Positions 52,188 through 61,045 are shown, numbered from the stretch's first letter. The stretch: 64,000 bases of DNA from Streptomyces sp. ML-6 (GCF_030116705.1 NZ_JAOTIK010000002.1:930001-994000); one strand, 5' to 3'. The notes: generated by a model not told the origin, from the letters alone. Made by a program: numbers and translations.

Positions 52188-53443
52188 ACTCCCTCGATCT
52201 TCCAGACCAGTGTCGCCCCCAGTGCGGACATGGCCGCGGAGCAGAGGAAGAGCGAGCGGTAGCCCCCCGGGCTGCCGAGCACCACCGCGGCGATCGGGGG
52301 AACCAGGACGTAGGGCAGGGAAGTCATCAGGTTGGCCAGGGCCATGTCCTTGCCGCGGTCCGCCGAGGCCGGGAGCACCTCGGTGACCAGGGCCGTGTCG
52401 ACGGCCAGGTACACGCCGTAGCCCAGGCCCATGACGGCGGCCGCGACCAGCGTCATGGGCCACGTGGGCGACAGCGCGAGCGGGATCGCGGCGACGGCCA
52501 TCGTGACGCCGCCGAGGAAGACCAGCATGCGGCGCCTGCCCAGCCTGTCGGACAGCCAGCCGCTGAGAACCACCGTCGAGATCGTGGCCAGGGAGTTGAC
52601 GCCGATCACGATGAGCAGGCCGTCCTCGGTGGACCGGCCGGGGAACAACTGCTCGTAGTGCAGGACGTCGTCCAGGAAGTACGGCATGTAGAGCGTGCCC
52701 AGGCCGTAACCCAGCCCCATGATGAACCGGGAACTCATCGCCCGGACGAAGCCGGGGTGTTCGCGCGGGCTGATCCGGTAGCCGTCCAGGAAGGCGCGCA
52801 GCGAGAACGGTTCGCGGTGCCGGAGGGGAAGCGGCGGGTCCTTCATGACGGTCGCGAACAGCAGTATCAGCAGCGGCAGAGCGGCCATCAGCAGATACTG
52901 CGCGGGGAAGCCCGTGACCAGCCCGAGCAGCAGCCCGCCCGCGATCATGCTGCCGGCCTGCGGGACCATGGCCCAGCCCAGCACCACACCGCGCTGCCCG
53001 ACCGGGACCCGGTCGGGCACCACCGGGGAGAGCCCGGCGCCGATGACCATGAAGGAGGCGGACAGCACGAGGGAGCCGAGCGCGACCCCCACCACCGTCG
53101 TCTGGACGCCGAGGCATACCAGCGCCGTCATGCAGATCAGCGAGCCCGCGATCAGCCACGGCCGACGGCGGCCGAACCGGCTGGTGGTGCGGTCGCTGAG
53201 CGCGCCGGCCAGCGGCGCGATGACGATTCCCGAGATCGCGCCCATCATGCTGACCCATGCGTAACTGCCGACCTTCCCCGCCGGGTCGATCAGGGCGATC
53301 TGCTCGGGCATCAGGAACGTGGTCGGTGCCTGCATCGGGATGAACATCCCGACATTGGCCAGGACGTACAGGGCGACCCAGCCGGAGCCGACCCTGCGGG
53401 TCGGCTCGGCGAGGGCCTCGGGCCGTTCGGAGGCGAGAGTCAT
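52181..53443 (-). CDS. MFS transporter linked to GH36, probable glycoside importer
   Basis: 420 residues with 12 helices. The N terminus FIPMQAPTTFLMPEQIALID and GALSDRTTSRFGRRRPWLIAGS, an extended motif A, resemble the sucrose/GPH-like MFS group (SLC45 type), which import sugars with protons. The second motif A is GWLSDRLGRRRMLVFLGG. Its ATG overlaps the stop of the GH36 gene (ATGA), so expression is coupled. The likely role is uptake of the galactoside that GH36 hydrolyses. The operon carries operator copy 2. Confidence 0.9.
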   Translation of the reverse strand: MTLASERPEALAEPTRRVGSGWVALYVLANVGMFIPMQAPTTFLMPEQIALIDPAGKVGSYAWVSMMGAISGIVIAPLAGALSDRTTSRFGRRRPWLIAGSLICMTALVCLGVQTTVVGVALGSLVLSASFMVIGAGLSPVVPDRVPVGQRGVVLGWAMVPQAGSMIAGGLLLGLVTGFPAQYLLMAALPLLILLFATVMKDPPLPLRHREPFSLRAFLDGYRISPREHPGFVRAMSSRFIMGLGYGLGTLYMPYFLDDVLHYEQLFPGRSTEDGLLIVIGVNSLATISTVVLSGWLSDRLGRRRMLVFLGGVTMAVAAIPLALSPTWPMTLVAAAVMGLGYGVYLAVDTALVTEVLPASADRGKDMALANLMTSLPYVLVPPIAAVVLGSPGGYRSLFLCSAAMSALGATLVWKIEGVR

Positions 53444-55500
53444 CGGGGCACTCTCCTGAGGTGGACCAGCTCGCTCGTCCAGTCGAAGGGCAGCAGCGGC
53501 GGGAGACCGTGGCAGAGCAGGACGGCGCCCTCGTGCACGGTGCCGGTGTCCTCGTCCCGGTAACGGGCGTCGGGGTCGAGGCCCTTCAGACGGGTACGGG
53601 CGGTCGTACGGGTCAGCGCGGACGGCTGGAACCGCAAGACGACGACCTCGTCCTCGGTGAGGTACTGCACGGCGTGGTGCTCCAGGCGGTACTGGACGCC
53701 GCCGTGCACCACGGGCCGGATCCGTTTGTACTGCTCGACCAGCATCCGGGACCACGCGAGATCCTCCTCGCTCCACTTCCGCAGGTCGCCGCCGATGCCC
53801 ATCGCCCCGGCCATCGAGACGTGGAAGCGGTACCGGATCGAGGTCGGGCGGGCACTGAAGCCGTTCGGGCTGTCGGTGACCCAGGCGCCCATGGTCCGGG
53901 CGGGCAGCAGCTGGCTGTACCCGTGCTGGATCGCGACCCGGTCGGCGGCGTCGGTGTTGTCGGACGTCCAGACCTGGTCCGCGCGGGCCAGTACGCCCAG
54001 GTCGGCCCGGCCGCCGCCGCCCGCGCACGACTCCAGGTACAGGCCGGGGCACGCGGCGCGCAGCCGGTCCATCACCTCGTGGACACCTCGCGTGTGCTCG
54101 ATCCAGACCCGGTCGGGATCGGCCTCCCCGGGCCGCCCCGCCTCGCTGAAGGGCCGGTTCATGTCCCACTTGAGGAAGACGACATCCAGCTCGGTGACGG
54201 TCCTGACCAGCCATTCGACCGCCCATTCGCGGACCTCGCGGCGGGCGAAGTCGAGCACGTGCTGGTGGCGGCGCTGCGTGCGGGTACGGCCGTCCTGGCA
54301 GAGGATCCAGTCGGGGTGCGCGCGGAACAGGTCGCTGTCGGGGTTGACCGCCTCGGGCTCGACCCACAGGCCGAAGCCCATGCCCAGCGCGCGGACGCGG
54401 TCGGCGAGCGGGCCCAGACCGTTCGGGAAGCGGTCGGGGTTGGGCCACCAGTCGCCGAGCCCGGCCGTGTCGCCGGTGCGGGCGCCGAACCAGGCGTCGT
54501 CCACGACGAAGACCTCGACGCCGAGAGCCGCGGCCGACTCGGCCAGTTCGGTCTGCTGTTGCTCGGTGATGTCGAACCCGGTCGCCTCCCACGAGTTGAA
54601 GATCAACGGGCGCTCGGCAGGGCGGTCGGGCAGCACCTGGTCCTCGACGTAGGCGTGCCAGCGGCGGCTGGTGCCGCCGAAGCCGTCGGGGGCGTAGAGC
54701 CCGGTGAAGACGGGGCTCTCCAGACGCTCGCCGGGGAGCAGCTTCCAGACCAGGCCCTCGTGGCCGAAACCGCCCGTCCAGGAGACGCGGCCGTAGGGGT
54801 CACGACGCAGGGTGATCCGGCGGCTGCCGCTCCAGGCCAGGGACGCGCTCCAGACCTCGCCGTGCTCCTCGGCGGCGTCATGCGCGTCGAGCATCAGCCA
54901 GGGGCCGGCATGCGGTCCCGTGATGCCGAGGCGGCTGGTGAACACGGTCTCCCCGATGGGCACCCGGTCGCGCCGGAGCTGGAACTCCCGGCCCCATTCC
55001 CCCACCACGTGGCTGACCCGGTAGTCGTCGCGGGCGGGCAGCGTCCAGGCGGCGGAGTCGAACCGCAGGACGTCCACCGGCTCCTGCGCGGTGAGGACGG
55101 CCCGGCGCTCGATCTGGTCGTGGCCGTCCCGGATCCGGTAGTGCAGGTCGAGGCCGAGGGAGCGGACGCGGTCGGTGAAGGAGAGCGTGAGCCGGTCGTC
55201 CTCGACCGTGTGCGAGACGAACCGCCACTCGAAGCCGCGGACGCCGTCGGCGAACCGGATGGTCAGCGACGGAGCCCCGAAGCGCAGGCCTCCCTCGACC
55301 ACGTACTCCTCACTGCCGGGATCGTCACCACCGGGGTCCTCGGCGGGCAGGTCGGCCGCGATCGCGACGGCCTGCTCCGGGGTCAGCGGCCGGCCCCAGT
55401 GCACGTGCCGGGGTACGTCGTCGGCGTCCAACCGGAAGGCGTAGGAGGTGCGGGGGGTGCTCAGGAGCCAGAGGCGGGCTTCGGAGTGGTGAGTGATCAC
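53440..55500 (-). CDS. GH36 family alpha-galactosidase
   Basis: 686 residues, typical of GH36. It has an N-terminal beta-supersandwich to about 300, then the barrel: LIFNSWEATGFDITEQQQ, VEVFVVDDAWFGAR, GLWVEPEAVNPDSDL, and the nucleophile Asp446 in FLKWDMNRPF. The acid/base Asp514 lies in TSDNTDAADR. There is no signal peptide, so it works in the cytoplasm on imported alpha-galactosides. GTG at 55500 with AAGGA 5 bases upstream. First gene of the GH36-MFS operon. Confidence 0.94.
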   Translation of the reverse strand: MITHHSEARLWLLSTPRTSYAFRLDADDVPRHVHWGRPLTPEQAVAIAADLPAEDPGGDDPGSEEYVVEGGLRFGAPSLTIRFADGVRGFEWRFVSHTVEDDRLTLSFTDRVRSLGLDLHYRIRDGHDQIERRAVLTAQEPVDVLRFDSAAWTLPARDDYRVSHVVGEWGREFQLRRDRVPIGETVFTSRLGITGPHAGPWLMLDAHDAAEEHGEVWSASLAWSGSRRITLRRDPYGRVSWTGGFGHEGLVWKLLPGERLESPVFTGLYAPDGFGGTSRRWHAYVEDQVLPDRPAERPLIFNSWEATGFDITEQQQTELAESAAALGVEVFVVDDAWFGARTGDTAGLGDWWPNPDRFPNGLGPLADRVRALGMGFGLWVEPEAVNPDSDLFRAHPDWILCQDGRTRTQRRHQHVLDFARREVREWAVEWLVRTVTELDVVFLKWDMNRPFSEAGRPGEADPDRVWIEHTRGVHEVMDRLRAACPGLYLESCAGGGGRADLGVLARADQVWTSDNTDAADRVAIQHGYSQLLPARTMGAWVTDSPNGFSARPTSIRYRFHVSMAGAMGIGGDLRKWSEEDLAWSRMLVEQYKRIRPVVHGGVQYRLEHHAVQYLTEDEVVVLRFQPSALTRTTARTRLKGLDPDARYRDEDTGTVHEGAVLLCHGLPPLLPFDWTSELVHLRRVPR

Positions 55501-55511
55501 GCAGATCCTTA

Positions 55512-55532
55512 AATGTGAGCTGAAATCATGTT
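55512..55532. promoter_or_regulatory. Operator copy 2 of the glycoside regulon
   Basis: AATGTGAG-CTGAA-ATCATGTT, 21 bp, 11 bases before the GH36 start. It lies between the likely promoter and the ribosome binding site, at the same place as in copy 3. Confidence 0.75.
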
Positions 55533-55540
55533 CTGTCCAT

Positions 55541-55569
55541 GTGTGGGGCAAGCGAGCCCGCGACGCCAA
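55541..55569 (-). promoter_or_regulatory. Promoter of the GH36-MFS operon
   Basis: On the minus strand TTGGCG (-35, 55564-55569) is followed after 17 bases by CCACAC at 55541-55546, a poor -10. The distance from -35 to the operator is the same as at the discoidin gene, where the -10 is better. Confidence 0.45.
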
Positions 55570-55702
55570 CCCCCTGACAGGGGCTGCCGAATGCGCTTTG
55601 CGCAGCGGGGAAGCCGACGGGGTCCGGAAGGCCGGCCGGGGGCGTCCCGGACCGGGAGAACCGATCCGGGACGTTCCGGCCCCGGGCCCCGGCGCCCCGG
55701 CG

Positions 55703-55850
55703 CCGTCAGTCGCTGCGGGCCCCGTGGTGCCGATGCCGTCAGTCGCTGCGGACGCCGTTGTGTCGGCGCCGTCAGTCGCTGCGGACGCCTTCGTGCCGAT
55801 GCGGTCAGACGTTGCAGACACCTTCGTACCGGCGCCGTCAGCCGCCGTAG
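55703..55850. repeat. 33-bp tandem array, about 4.3 copies, over a stop codon
   Basis: Units starting CCGTCAGTCGCTGCGGACGC run from 55703 for four copies and then a partial copy that includes the stop codon of the discoidin gene at 55838-55840. Confidence 0.9.
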
Positions 55851-57907
55851 ACGCCGACCTCCCGGAGCGAGTAGCCCCACTTGGTGCCGCGCTCCAACCC
55901 CTGGACCCGCACGTAACGCGCGCGGGTCGCGTCGAACCGCGCCGTGTCCAGGCCGCCGTCACCGGTGCTCGTGGACCACACCGTCTTCCAGTTCGTGCCG
56001 TCCTCCGACAGCTCGACGCGGTACGACTTCGCGTACGCCTCCTCCCAGTCGAGGGTGACGCGCTCGACCGGGGCCGTGGATCCGAGATCGATCCGCAGCC
56101 ACTGGTCGTTGTTCCACTCGCTGGCCCAGCGGGTGCCCGGGTCGCCGTCCACGGCCCGGCCGGGCGCGTAACTGACGAACGGGTTCCACCACTGCGTCGA
56201 GGACGCCGAGACCGTCGCGCCCGAGGCCATGCTCTTCCCGGACCTGTGCTTCTCCGAGTTCCCCCAGGTGCGGAGGTAGGACTCGGCACCCGCGAAGAGG
56301 TCGTCCACGACCTCCTGGCCGCCCACGATCCGGATGTCCTCGATCCAGTCCGGGACCATGCCGTAGTGCGCGGCGCCAGTGGTGTTGAAGTCCCACGTGC
56401 GCTCGCCGGTGGTCTGCTTGTCGATCACCGATCCGCCGTCCGTGCTGCGGAAGGGGTACTCCACCGGGTTCGGGGTGTCCCCGCCCCGCGGGGCCGGCCA
56501 GCCGCCGACACCGTTCATGTCGGTGCCGTAGCCGTAGCCGACCCCGTACTTCTCGCGCAGAGCGTCCGTGCGCCTGGCCTCCGCGCTGAACGCCTCGGAG
56601 CCGCTCATGTACTGACCGGCGAACCCGCCGAGCTTGTAGAGCCGCTCGGTCCAGCCCATGTCCATCCAGCTGTGCGAGGAGATGACACCCGGGTACGACT
56701 CGGATTCCAGGATGTCCAGGGCCCGGCCCACGCCCTTGACGCTCATGTGGTCGAGCTCCAGCATCATGCCGCGCTTCATCATGCCGCGCACCGCGTACTC
56801 ACCCAGGTCGGTCAGCCCGCGGGTGTTGCACTGCGCGTCCGAGGCGTACGTGGGGACGGACACGCCCTCCGGGAGCCGCTTCTCCGCCTCCGGCGCCGCC
56901 GCGTTGCCGATGGGGTTGTCGTGCTGCGGGCCGCGGCAGGTCTCCGTCTTCCAGAAGGTGCCGGTCGACAGGAACTGACCCACGTTGATGGCCGTACCGA
57001 GGGCGCCGGAGTCGAAGCGCACCCCGCACAGGGCGTTGTCGAACTTGTGGCACAGGAACATGCTGCGCACGCCCAGCCCGTACAGCTCGTCCAGGCCGCG
57101 GTCGATGTCCTCCTTGCCGCACTGCGCGACGTCCAGGATCTGCTTGCAGCCGAACGGCTCGGAGGTCTCGACCCCCAGGACGACGGCCAGCTTGCCCTGC
57201 TCGATGACCTCGCGGGCCTGCTTGCTGTCGGTGACGATCCGGAACCAGCCCTTGCCCGGACCGCCGTACATCTTGTCGACGAAGGCCTGCATGTCGTACG
57301 ACTTCTGCGCCTCGAGACGGATGGCGCTCATCTCGTCGCAGCCGCGGTCCTTGAAGAAGTAGACGGAGCAGATCACGCCGTTGGTGACCAGGTCGTTGAC
57401 CAGTACCCGCTGGCCACCGCGCCACGCCCGCTCGATCCAGGCGTAGTAGTTCTGCTGGTGGGTCAGCGAGTCATGGGCGGGCCAGTCCTTGAACGTGGGC
57501 CACCCATCGGGGTCGTGCTTGCCGTCGCCGCCCTTGGTGATCATGTCGAAGACGGCGAGCGAGCCGTCGGGGTAGTGCTCGGGGCAGTCCTCGAGGGCGT
57601 CGGTGACACCCTGTTCCGAGAACGGCTTGCCGCAGATCAGACGGCCTCCGAAGCCCTCGTTGGACATGATGTGGTCATGGACGTCGGCGAAGCCCCTGAC
57701 CCGGCCCTGGGCGTCGGTGCCCTTGAAGGGCTCGCCCGTGACGTCGACCTGCGAGTCGGGCGCGGGTCGCGCGACCGGATCCCACCAGCCGGGCTCCGCC
57801 GCGGAGCTGGGCATCGGACCGAGCACCAGCGCCATCACGGTGAGGAGCAGCGACACCACCGCGAGGGATCCGAGTCTGTGGCGCAGAAGTTGAACCGTGG
57901 TCATCAC
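55838..57907 (-). CDS. Secreted metal-dependent hydrolase-like protein with discoidin domain
   Basis: 689 residues. The signal peptide runs to about 37 (GSLAVVSLLLTVMALVLG). The catalytic part (about 40-560) has RGFADVHDHIMSNEGFGG with an HxH-like start, AVVLGVETSEPFGC, MFLCHKFDNALCG, LELDHMSVKGVG and VISSHSW. These are the spaced metal-binding sites of renal-dipeptidase-like (M19) amidohydrolases, but the protein is not a known dipeptidase. The C-terminal 140 residues are a discoidin/F5-8 type C domain (SYAPGRAVDGDPGTRWASEWN), usually a glycan binder. GTG at 57907 or ATG at 57904, both near AAGGA. It shares operator and promoter with the GH36 operon. Confidence 0.85.
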   Translation of the reverse strand: MMTTVQLLRHRLGSLAVVSLLLTVMALVLGPMPSSAAEPGWWDPVARPAPDSQVDVTGEPFKGTDAQGRVRGFADVHDHIMSNEGFGGRLICGKPFSEQGVTDALEDCPEHYPDGSLAVFDMITKGGDGKHDPDGWPTFKDWPAHDSLTHQQNYYAWIERAWRGGQRVLVNDLVTNGVICSVYFFKDRGCDEMSAIRLEAQKSYDMQAFVDKMYGGPGKGWFRIVTDSKQAREVIEQGKLAVVLGVETSEPFGCKQILDVAQCGKEDIDRGLDELYGLGVRSMFLCHKFDNALCGVRFDSGALGTAINVGQFLSTGTFWKTETCRGPQHDNPIGNAAAPEAEKRLPEGVSVPTYASDAQCNTRGLTDLGEYAVRGMMKRGMMLELDHMSVKGVGRALDILESESYPGVISSHSWMDMGWTERLYKLGGFAGQYMSGSEAFSAEARRTDALREKYGVGYGYGTDMNGVGGWPAPRGGDTPNPVEYPFRSTDGGSVIDKQTTGERTWDFNTTGAAHYGMVPDWIEDIRIVGGQEVVDDLFAGAESYLRTWGNSEKHRSGKSMASGATVSASSTQWWNPFVSYAPGRAVDGDPGTRWASEWNNDQWLRIDLGSTAPVERVTLDWEEAYAKSYRVELSEDGTNWKTVWSTSTGDGGLDTARFDATRARYVRVQGLERGTKWGYSLREVGVYGG

Positions 57908-57918
57908 ATGAATCCTTA

Positions 57919-57939
57919 AATGTGAGTTGGGCTCATGTT
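57919..57939. promoter_or_regulatory. Operator copy 3 of the glycoside regulon
   Basis: AATGTGAG-TTGGG-CTCATGTT, 21 bp, just downstream of the likely transcription start of the discoidin gene. Confidence 0.78.
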
Positions 57940-57947
57940 CTGCTCAT

Positions 57948-57976
57948 ACGTTAGGCATGCGAGCCCGCAGCGCCAA
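57948..57976 (-). promoter_or_regulatory. Promoter of the discoidin gene
   Basis: TTGGCG and TAACGT on the minus strand are 17 bases apart. Transcription should start near 57941, so the operator covers the first transcribed bases. The sequence from 57912 to about 57990 is similar to 55505-55585. Confidence 0.6.
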
Positions 57977-57990
57977 CCCCCTGGACAAGG

Positions 57991-58601
57991 ACTGCCGCGG
58001 GGAAACGGGTATGAACACGCCGCGAGGGACGGGGTGTTGACCCTCCGGGGACAGGGGCACCGGTGTTTCGGCAGCCCTGGGGGCCCCGGACCGCGAGGCC
58101 CGCGCTGCGCCGACGGGGCCCTGAACGAACCTCCTGTCCGAACCCTCGTTTCGCTGCACCTCACCATCGACACGGGGGTCGAGGCCGCTGCCGAACCCGA
58201 AGGGTGATCGAAGGAAACGGACCCGGCAGGAGGCACTCCCCATGCCGTCGTTCCTTTTCCCGCGGATCCCCAAGGGGCCCCTCGGGCACTCCCTGGGTAC
58301 TCCTTGGGCGTCCTTGGCCTGCCGGCGGATTTCCCTCTTGTGGCAGTCCGCCGCCTGGCTGTGGCCCGTCTTGCCGATCGGTCCCGCCGCTTCTGCGTAC
58401 GGCCGTCGTAGCGGCCGATGTGGGGCGGCGACTGCCGAGCGGGCCGCGACTCTCTGCTCCTGACCCACCGTCAGGAAGGCTAATGCCTCTCCGACCTGGG
58501 CCATTACTTCAGGCGTAATCGACCCCTGTCCCGGCGGCAGGCATGTTGTCCCCCACGGGCGGCAACGGGCCGCATCGGGTGGGAACGAGACGAGGTACGG
58601 A
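57991..58601. other. Gap with no supported gene
   Basis: About 600 bases. A 73-codon frame at 58242 has AGGAGG at good spacing, but its sequence is not protein-like to me. The rest shows no strong dyad. Confidence 0.45.
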
Positions 58602-59636
58602 ATGTTCGCGGGTCGACGTGGTGTGGTGGGAGTCGTGGTGGCGGCGGTCGTCGCGGGGGTGACGACCTCAGCGGCGGCGCTGCCGGGCGGTGAGGAGGCC
58701 GCCACCCGGGGCGACTGCCCGGAGGTGCGCGCCGAGGTCGAGCGGCTGGAGGGCCGGATCACCCCGAACGCCTGCGCGTTCATGCAGCGCCAGATCGCCT
58801 TCGGCGAGCTGCCGACCGGCACCCCGCCTGCCCTTGGGGACCTGAGCCACCCCCGGGTGAAGGCCTATCTCGACATCTTCGACGAGGAGGCCACCCTCTG
58901 GGAGGCGGGCAGCGCCCCGCAGCGCGGCCACACCGTGATCGGCACCTCCATCACCGGGTCCCTGCGGCTGGTCCCCGACCTGCGCTACCGGGGCACGGAC
59001 GTGGTGGCCGACGGCGGCGTCATGATGTTCGGCCAGTGGAACGAGGCCATGCTGAAGGGCCACAAGGTGGCCTACCCGCAGATCGCGCGCAATGTCCTGG
59101 GGGACGACGGCAGGACCCTCCAGGCCCGCCGCTACTACGACCGTTACGTCCTGTTCCGGGACACGGTCCCGGAGCTGGTGCCCGAGGGCCTGTTCGACGG
59201 GATCGCGGACTCCGGCCCGGCTCCCGCCCGGGGCCCGGAGCCCGAGCGCCTGCGGGCTGCGGAACTCCCGGACCGCCTGGCGGCATGGAACGGGGAGGAC
59301 GTCGACGCCCTGCTCGCCCGGATGGGCAACGCACGGCTGTCGGGGCCGGGGCCGGCCGCTCCACTGGCGACGGAGTCCGGCAAGCGGGCCTACCTCCAGC
59401 GGTTCTTCGGCGCGGCGGACGTCCGCTTCAAGGCCGGTCAGGTCGCCTTCGGCAGGACCACGACCTACGTGGAGTGGCACGGCACGGTTTCCGGGCCGAA
59501 GGGCAAGGACATCCCGTTCGGGATCGTGGAGCGCTTCGGCCCGGGCGGCGAGTGGGAGTTGTACTTCGACACCCTCCCGCTGGTCGCCGACCGGGCGGAG
59601 ATCGACGCGCTCTTCCAGGAGCTGGCCCAGCCGTAG
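58602..59636 (+). CDS. Secreted protein with SnoaL/NTF2-like domains
   Basis: 344 residues. The N-terminal segment GVVGVVVAAVVAGVTTSAAAL is a signal peptide or anchor. Two parts look like NTF2/SnoaL folds: about 85-200 (VKAYLDIFDEEATLWEAGS, GTSITGSLRLVPDLRYRGTDVV, YYDRYVLFRDTVPEL) and about 225-340 (RLAAWNGEDVDALLARMGNA, YLQRFFGAADVRFKAGQVAFG, TYVEWHGTVSG, FGIVERFGPGGEWELYFDTLPL). This fold serves cyclases, isomerases and binding proteins; no catalytic residue can be assigned. ATG at 58602. Confidence 0.75.
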   Translation: MFAGRRGVVGVVVAAVVAGVTTSAAALPGGEEAATRGDCPEVRAEVERLEGRITPNACAFMQRQIAFGELPTGTPPALGDLSHPRVKAYLDIFDEEATLWEAGSAPQRGHTVIGTSITGSLRLVPDLRYRGTDVVADGGVMMFGQWNEAMLKGHKVAYPQIARNVLGDDGRTLQARRYYDRYVLFRDTVPELVPEGLFDGIADSGPAPARGPEPERLRAAELPDRLAAWNGEDVDALLARMGNARLSGPGPAAPLATESGKRAYLQRFFGAADVRFKAGQVAFGRTTTYVEWHGTVSGPKGKDIPFGIVERFGPGGEWELYFDTLPLVADRAEIDALFQELAQP

Positions 59637-59834
59637 TGGCTGTTGTCCTTCCGGGCTCGAGGGCTGCGTTTCTTCTGTTCGGGCGAGGGGCCGGTGATCT
59701 CGGGGAGCGATGGGGTGTCGGGTCATCGAGTTGTCGAGTTGTCGAGTTGTCGCTTTGGCGGAGGGTGAGGCTGCTGTCGGTCGTGGGACTGCTCGAAGAG
59801 CGTGAGCCGGCCGCTCGCCGTCGGGTGGACTCGC

Positions 59835-60374
59835 TCAGGGCCGTCCGTCAGTGTCAGCTGCGTGCTCCTTGAGGAATGCGCCCGCATGGGCTGCGGCCTC
59901 CTCCGCGGTCGCGCAGCACGCCCCGTCGTCGGCCGCACCAAATGCTCCGTCGGCGCCCTCGCCCGTCCAGCTCCAGCCGCCGGATGGAGCCTGGACCAGT
60001 TCGGCGGTCCCCCCGAAGACTTCAAGGCTGGTCGGGCCCGCTGTCGGAGATACCGGGCGGGTGATGGCGTCGGGCCACTTCTTGCGGGCACCCTGGCGGG
60101 TGATGCCCCACACGGCTCCCAACTGCTCGTAACTTGCCCCGTAGGAGCCTGCCGTCGCTGCCGCTTTCGCGGTCAGTCGCTTGACCTCCGCGTCCACCGT
60201 CCTCCAAGCGGCAAGGACCGACAGAGCCACCGCTACGGGGTCCGCGTCCCACATGCGGTCCGCGGAAAGCCCGGTCTCGCGGGAGCGAATGGCCGAGGCC
60301 AACGGGTTCAAGGCGTCATACAGAGCCTTGTCGAGTTCTACCTGTTCTTCTCGGGTGATCTGAGGCACCATCAT
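59835..60374 (-). CDS. Hypothetical protein with HTH-like motif
   Basis: 179 residues. No family is certain. KALYDALNPLASAIRSRETGL and VDAEVKRLTAKAAATAGSYGASYEQLGAVWGITRQGARKKW form a helix-turn-helix like those of sigma region 4 or small helix-turn-helix proteins. A tail with a conserved-looking WSWTGEGADGAFGAADDGACCATAEEAAAHAG follows. Immediately upstream are two AACTAWAGTT palindromes, so it is probably autoregulated. Its 3' gap to the convergent SnoaL gene has GAGTTGTC three times in a row near 59726. Confidence 0.65.
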   Translation of the reverse strand: MMVPQITREEQVELDKALYDALNPLASAIRSRETGLSADRMWDADPVAVALSVLAAWRTVDAEVKRLTAKAAATAGSYGASYEQLGAVWGITRQGARKKWPDAITRPVSPTAGPTSLEVFGGTAELVQAPSGGWSWTGEGADGAFGAADDGACCATAEEAAAHAGAFLKEHAADTDGRP

Positions 60375-60379
60375 GCGAC

Positions 60380-60417
60380 AACTATAGTTTACGACCCCGA
60401 GTTCGGCAACTAAAGTT
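60380..60417. promoter_or_regulatory. Paired AACTATAGTT boxes
   Basis: AACTATAGTT (60380-60389, perfect palindrome) and AACTAAAGTT (60408-60417) lie 28 bases apart, directly upstream of the HTH-like gene. Confidence 0.6.
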
Positions 60418-60675
60418 ACCGTCTGGTGGTGTGATCACACCACGCTCGGCCTGGATCTGCTGCCGACCGGGCCCTGGCGTCAGACCTCGCCCCCGCCGAA
60501 GCCGCCCGCCGAGACTTCCGTTCGGTCAGCACTGTCCGAGATCGGAACTGTCCGAGATTCGAGCTGCCCGAGGTCGGAACGACAACGGCCGCTTGGCATG
60601 CGCTGTGCTTTTCGGTCTCGAACGGTTTCACCCACCCGGCCATGTACCGGACATGCGGGCGGGAGAGGGGAGGCG

Positions 60676-60825
60676 AGCCTGACGGCAACGCTCACTGACG
60701 GAAACCACTACAGCAACGGCTACTGCTTCGTCTTCGAACTCCGGGACGAGCTGATCCACCGGGTCCGCGAGTACGTGGACACGGCCCGTGGGCACCGCGT
60801 GAGCTTTGGCGAAATCCCCCCGTAG
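60676..60825 (+). pseudogene. SnoaL-like (NTF2 fold) C-terminal remnant
   Basis: The end of a SnoaL-like protein is readable: GNHYSNGYCFVFELRDELIH and RVREYVDTARGH, a characteristic last strand pair. There is no start or N-terminal half in any frame upstream, so it is a fragment. Confidence 0.55.
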
Positions 60826-61045
60826 CCATCCCCGGCCCGGCTGTGAACCTGTCAGCCTGACGGGCAGCGGGCACGAGTCGACGCGCCCATCCCGGCGGTC
60901 GCGGCACATGATCAGCAGACCACCCACCTCGAAACCCACCACGCTGAGTGGTCAGGGGCAGCCAGATTCCTCCCCACCCACTGGCCGCCCGTGGGGAGTT
61001 CCAACTGGCCACTGTCCCCCTGACTACGCGGCCTTGGAGGTATCC

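Noticed and set aside
55493..57919. 808-codon plus-strand frame
   Set aside because: Antisense to the discoidin gene, which has signal peptide, motifs and promoter.
58242..58463. 73-codon frame with AGGAGG
   Set aside because: Good ribosome site but no protein-like pattern, stop-rich neighbours and no homology I can recall.
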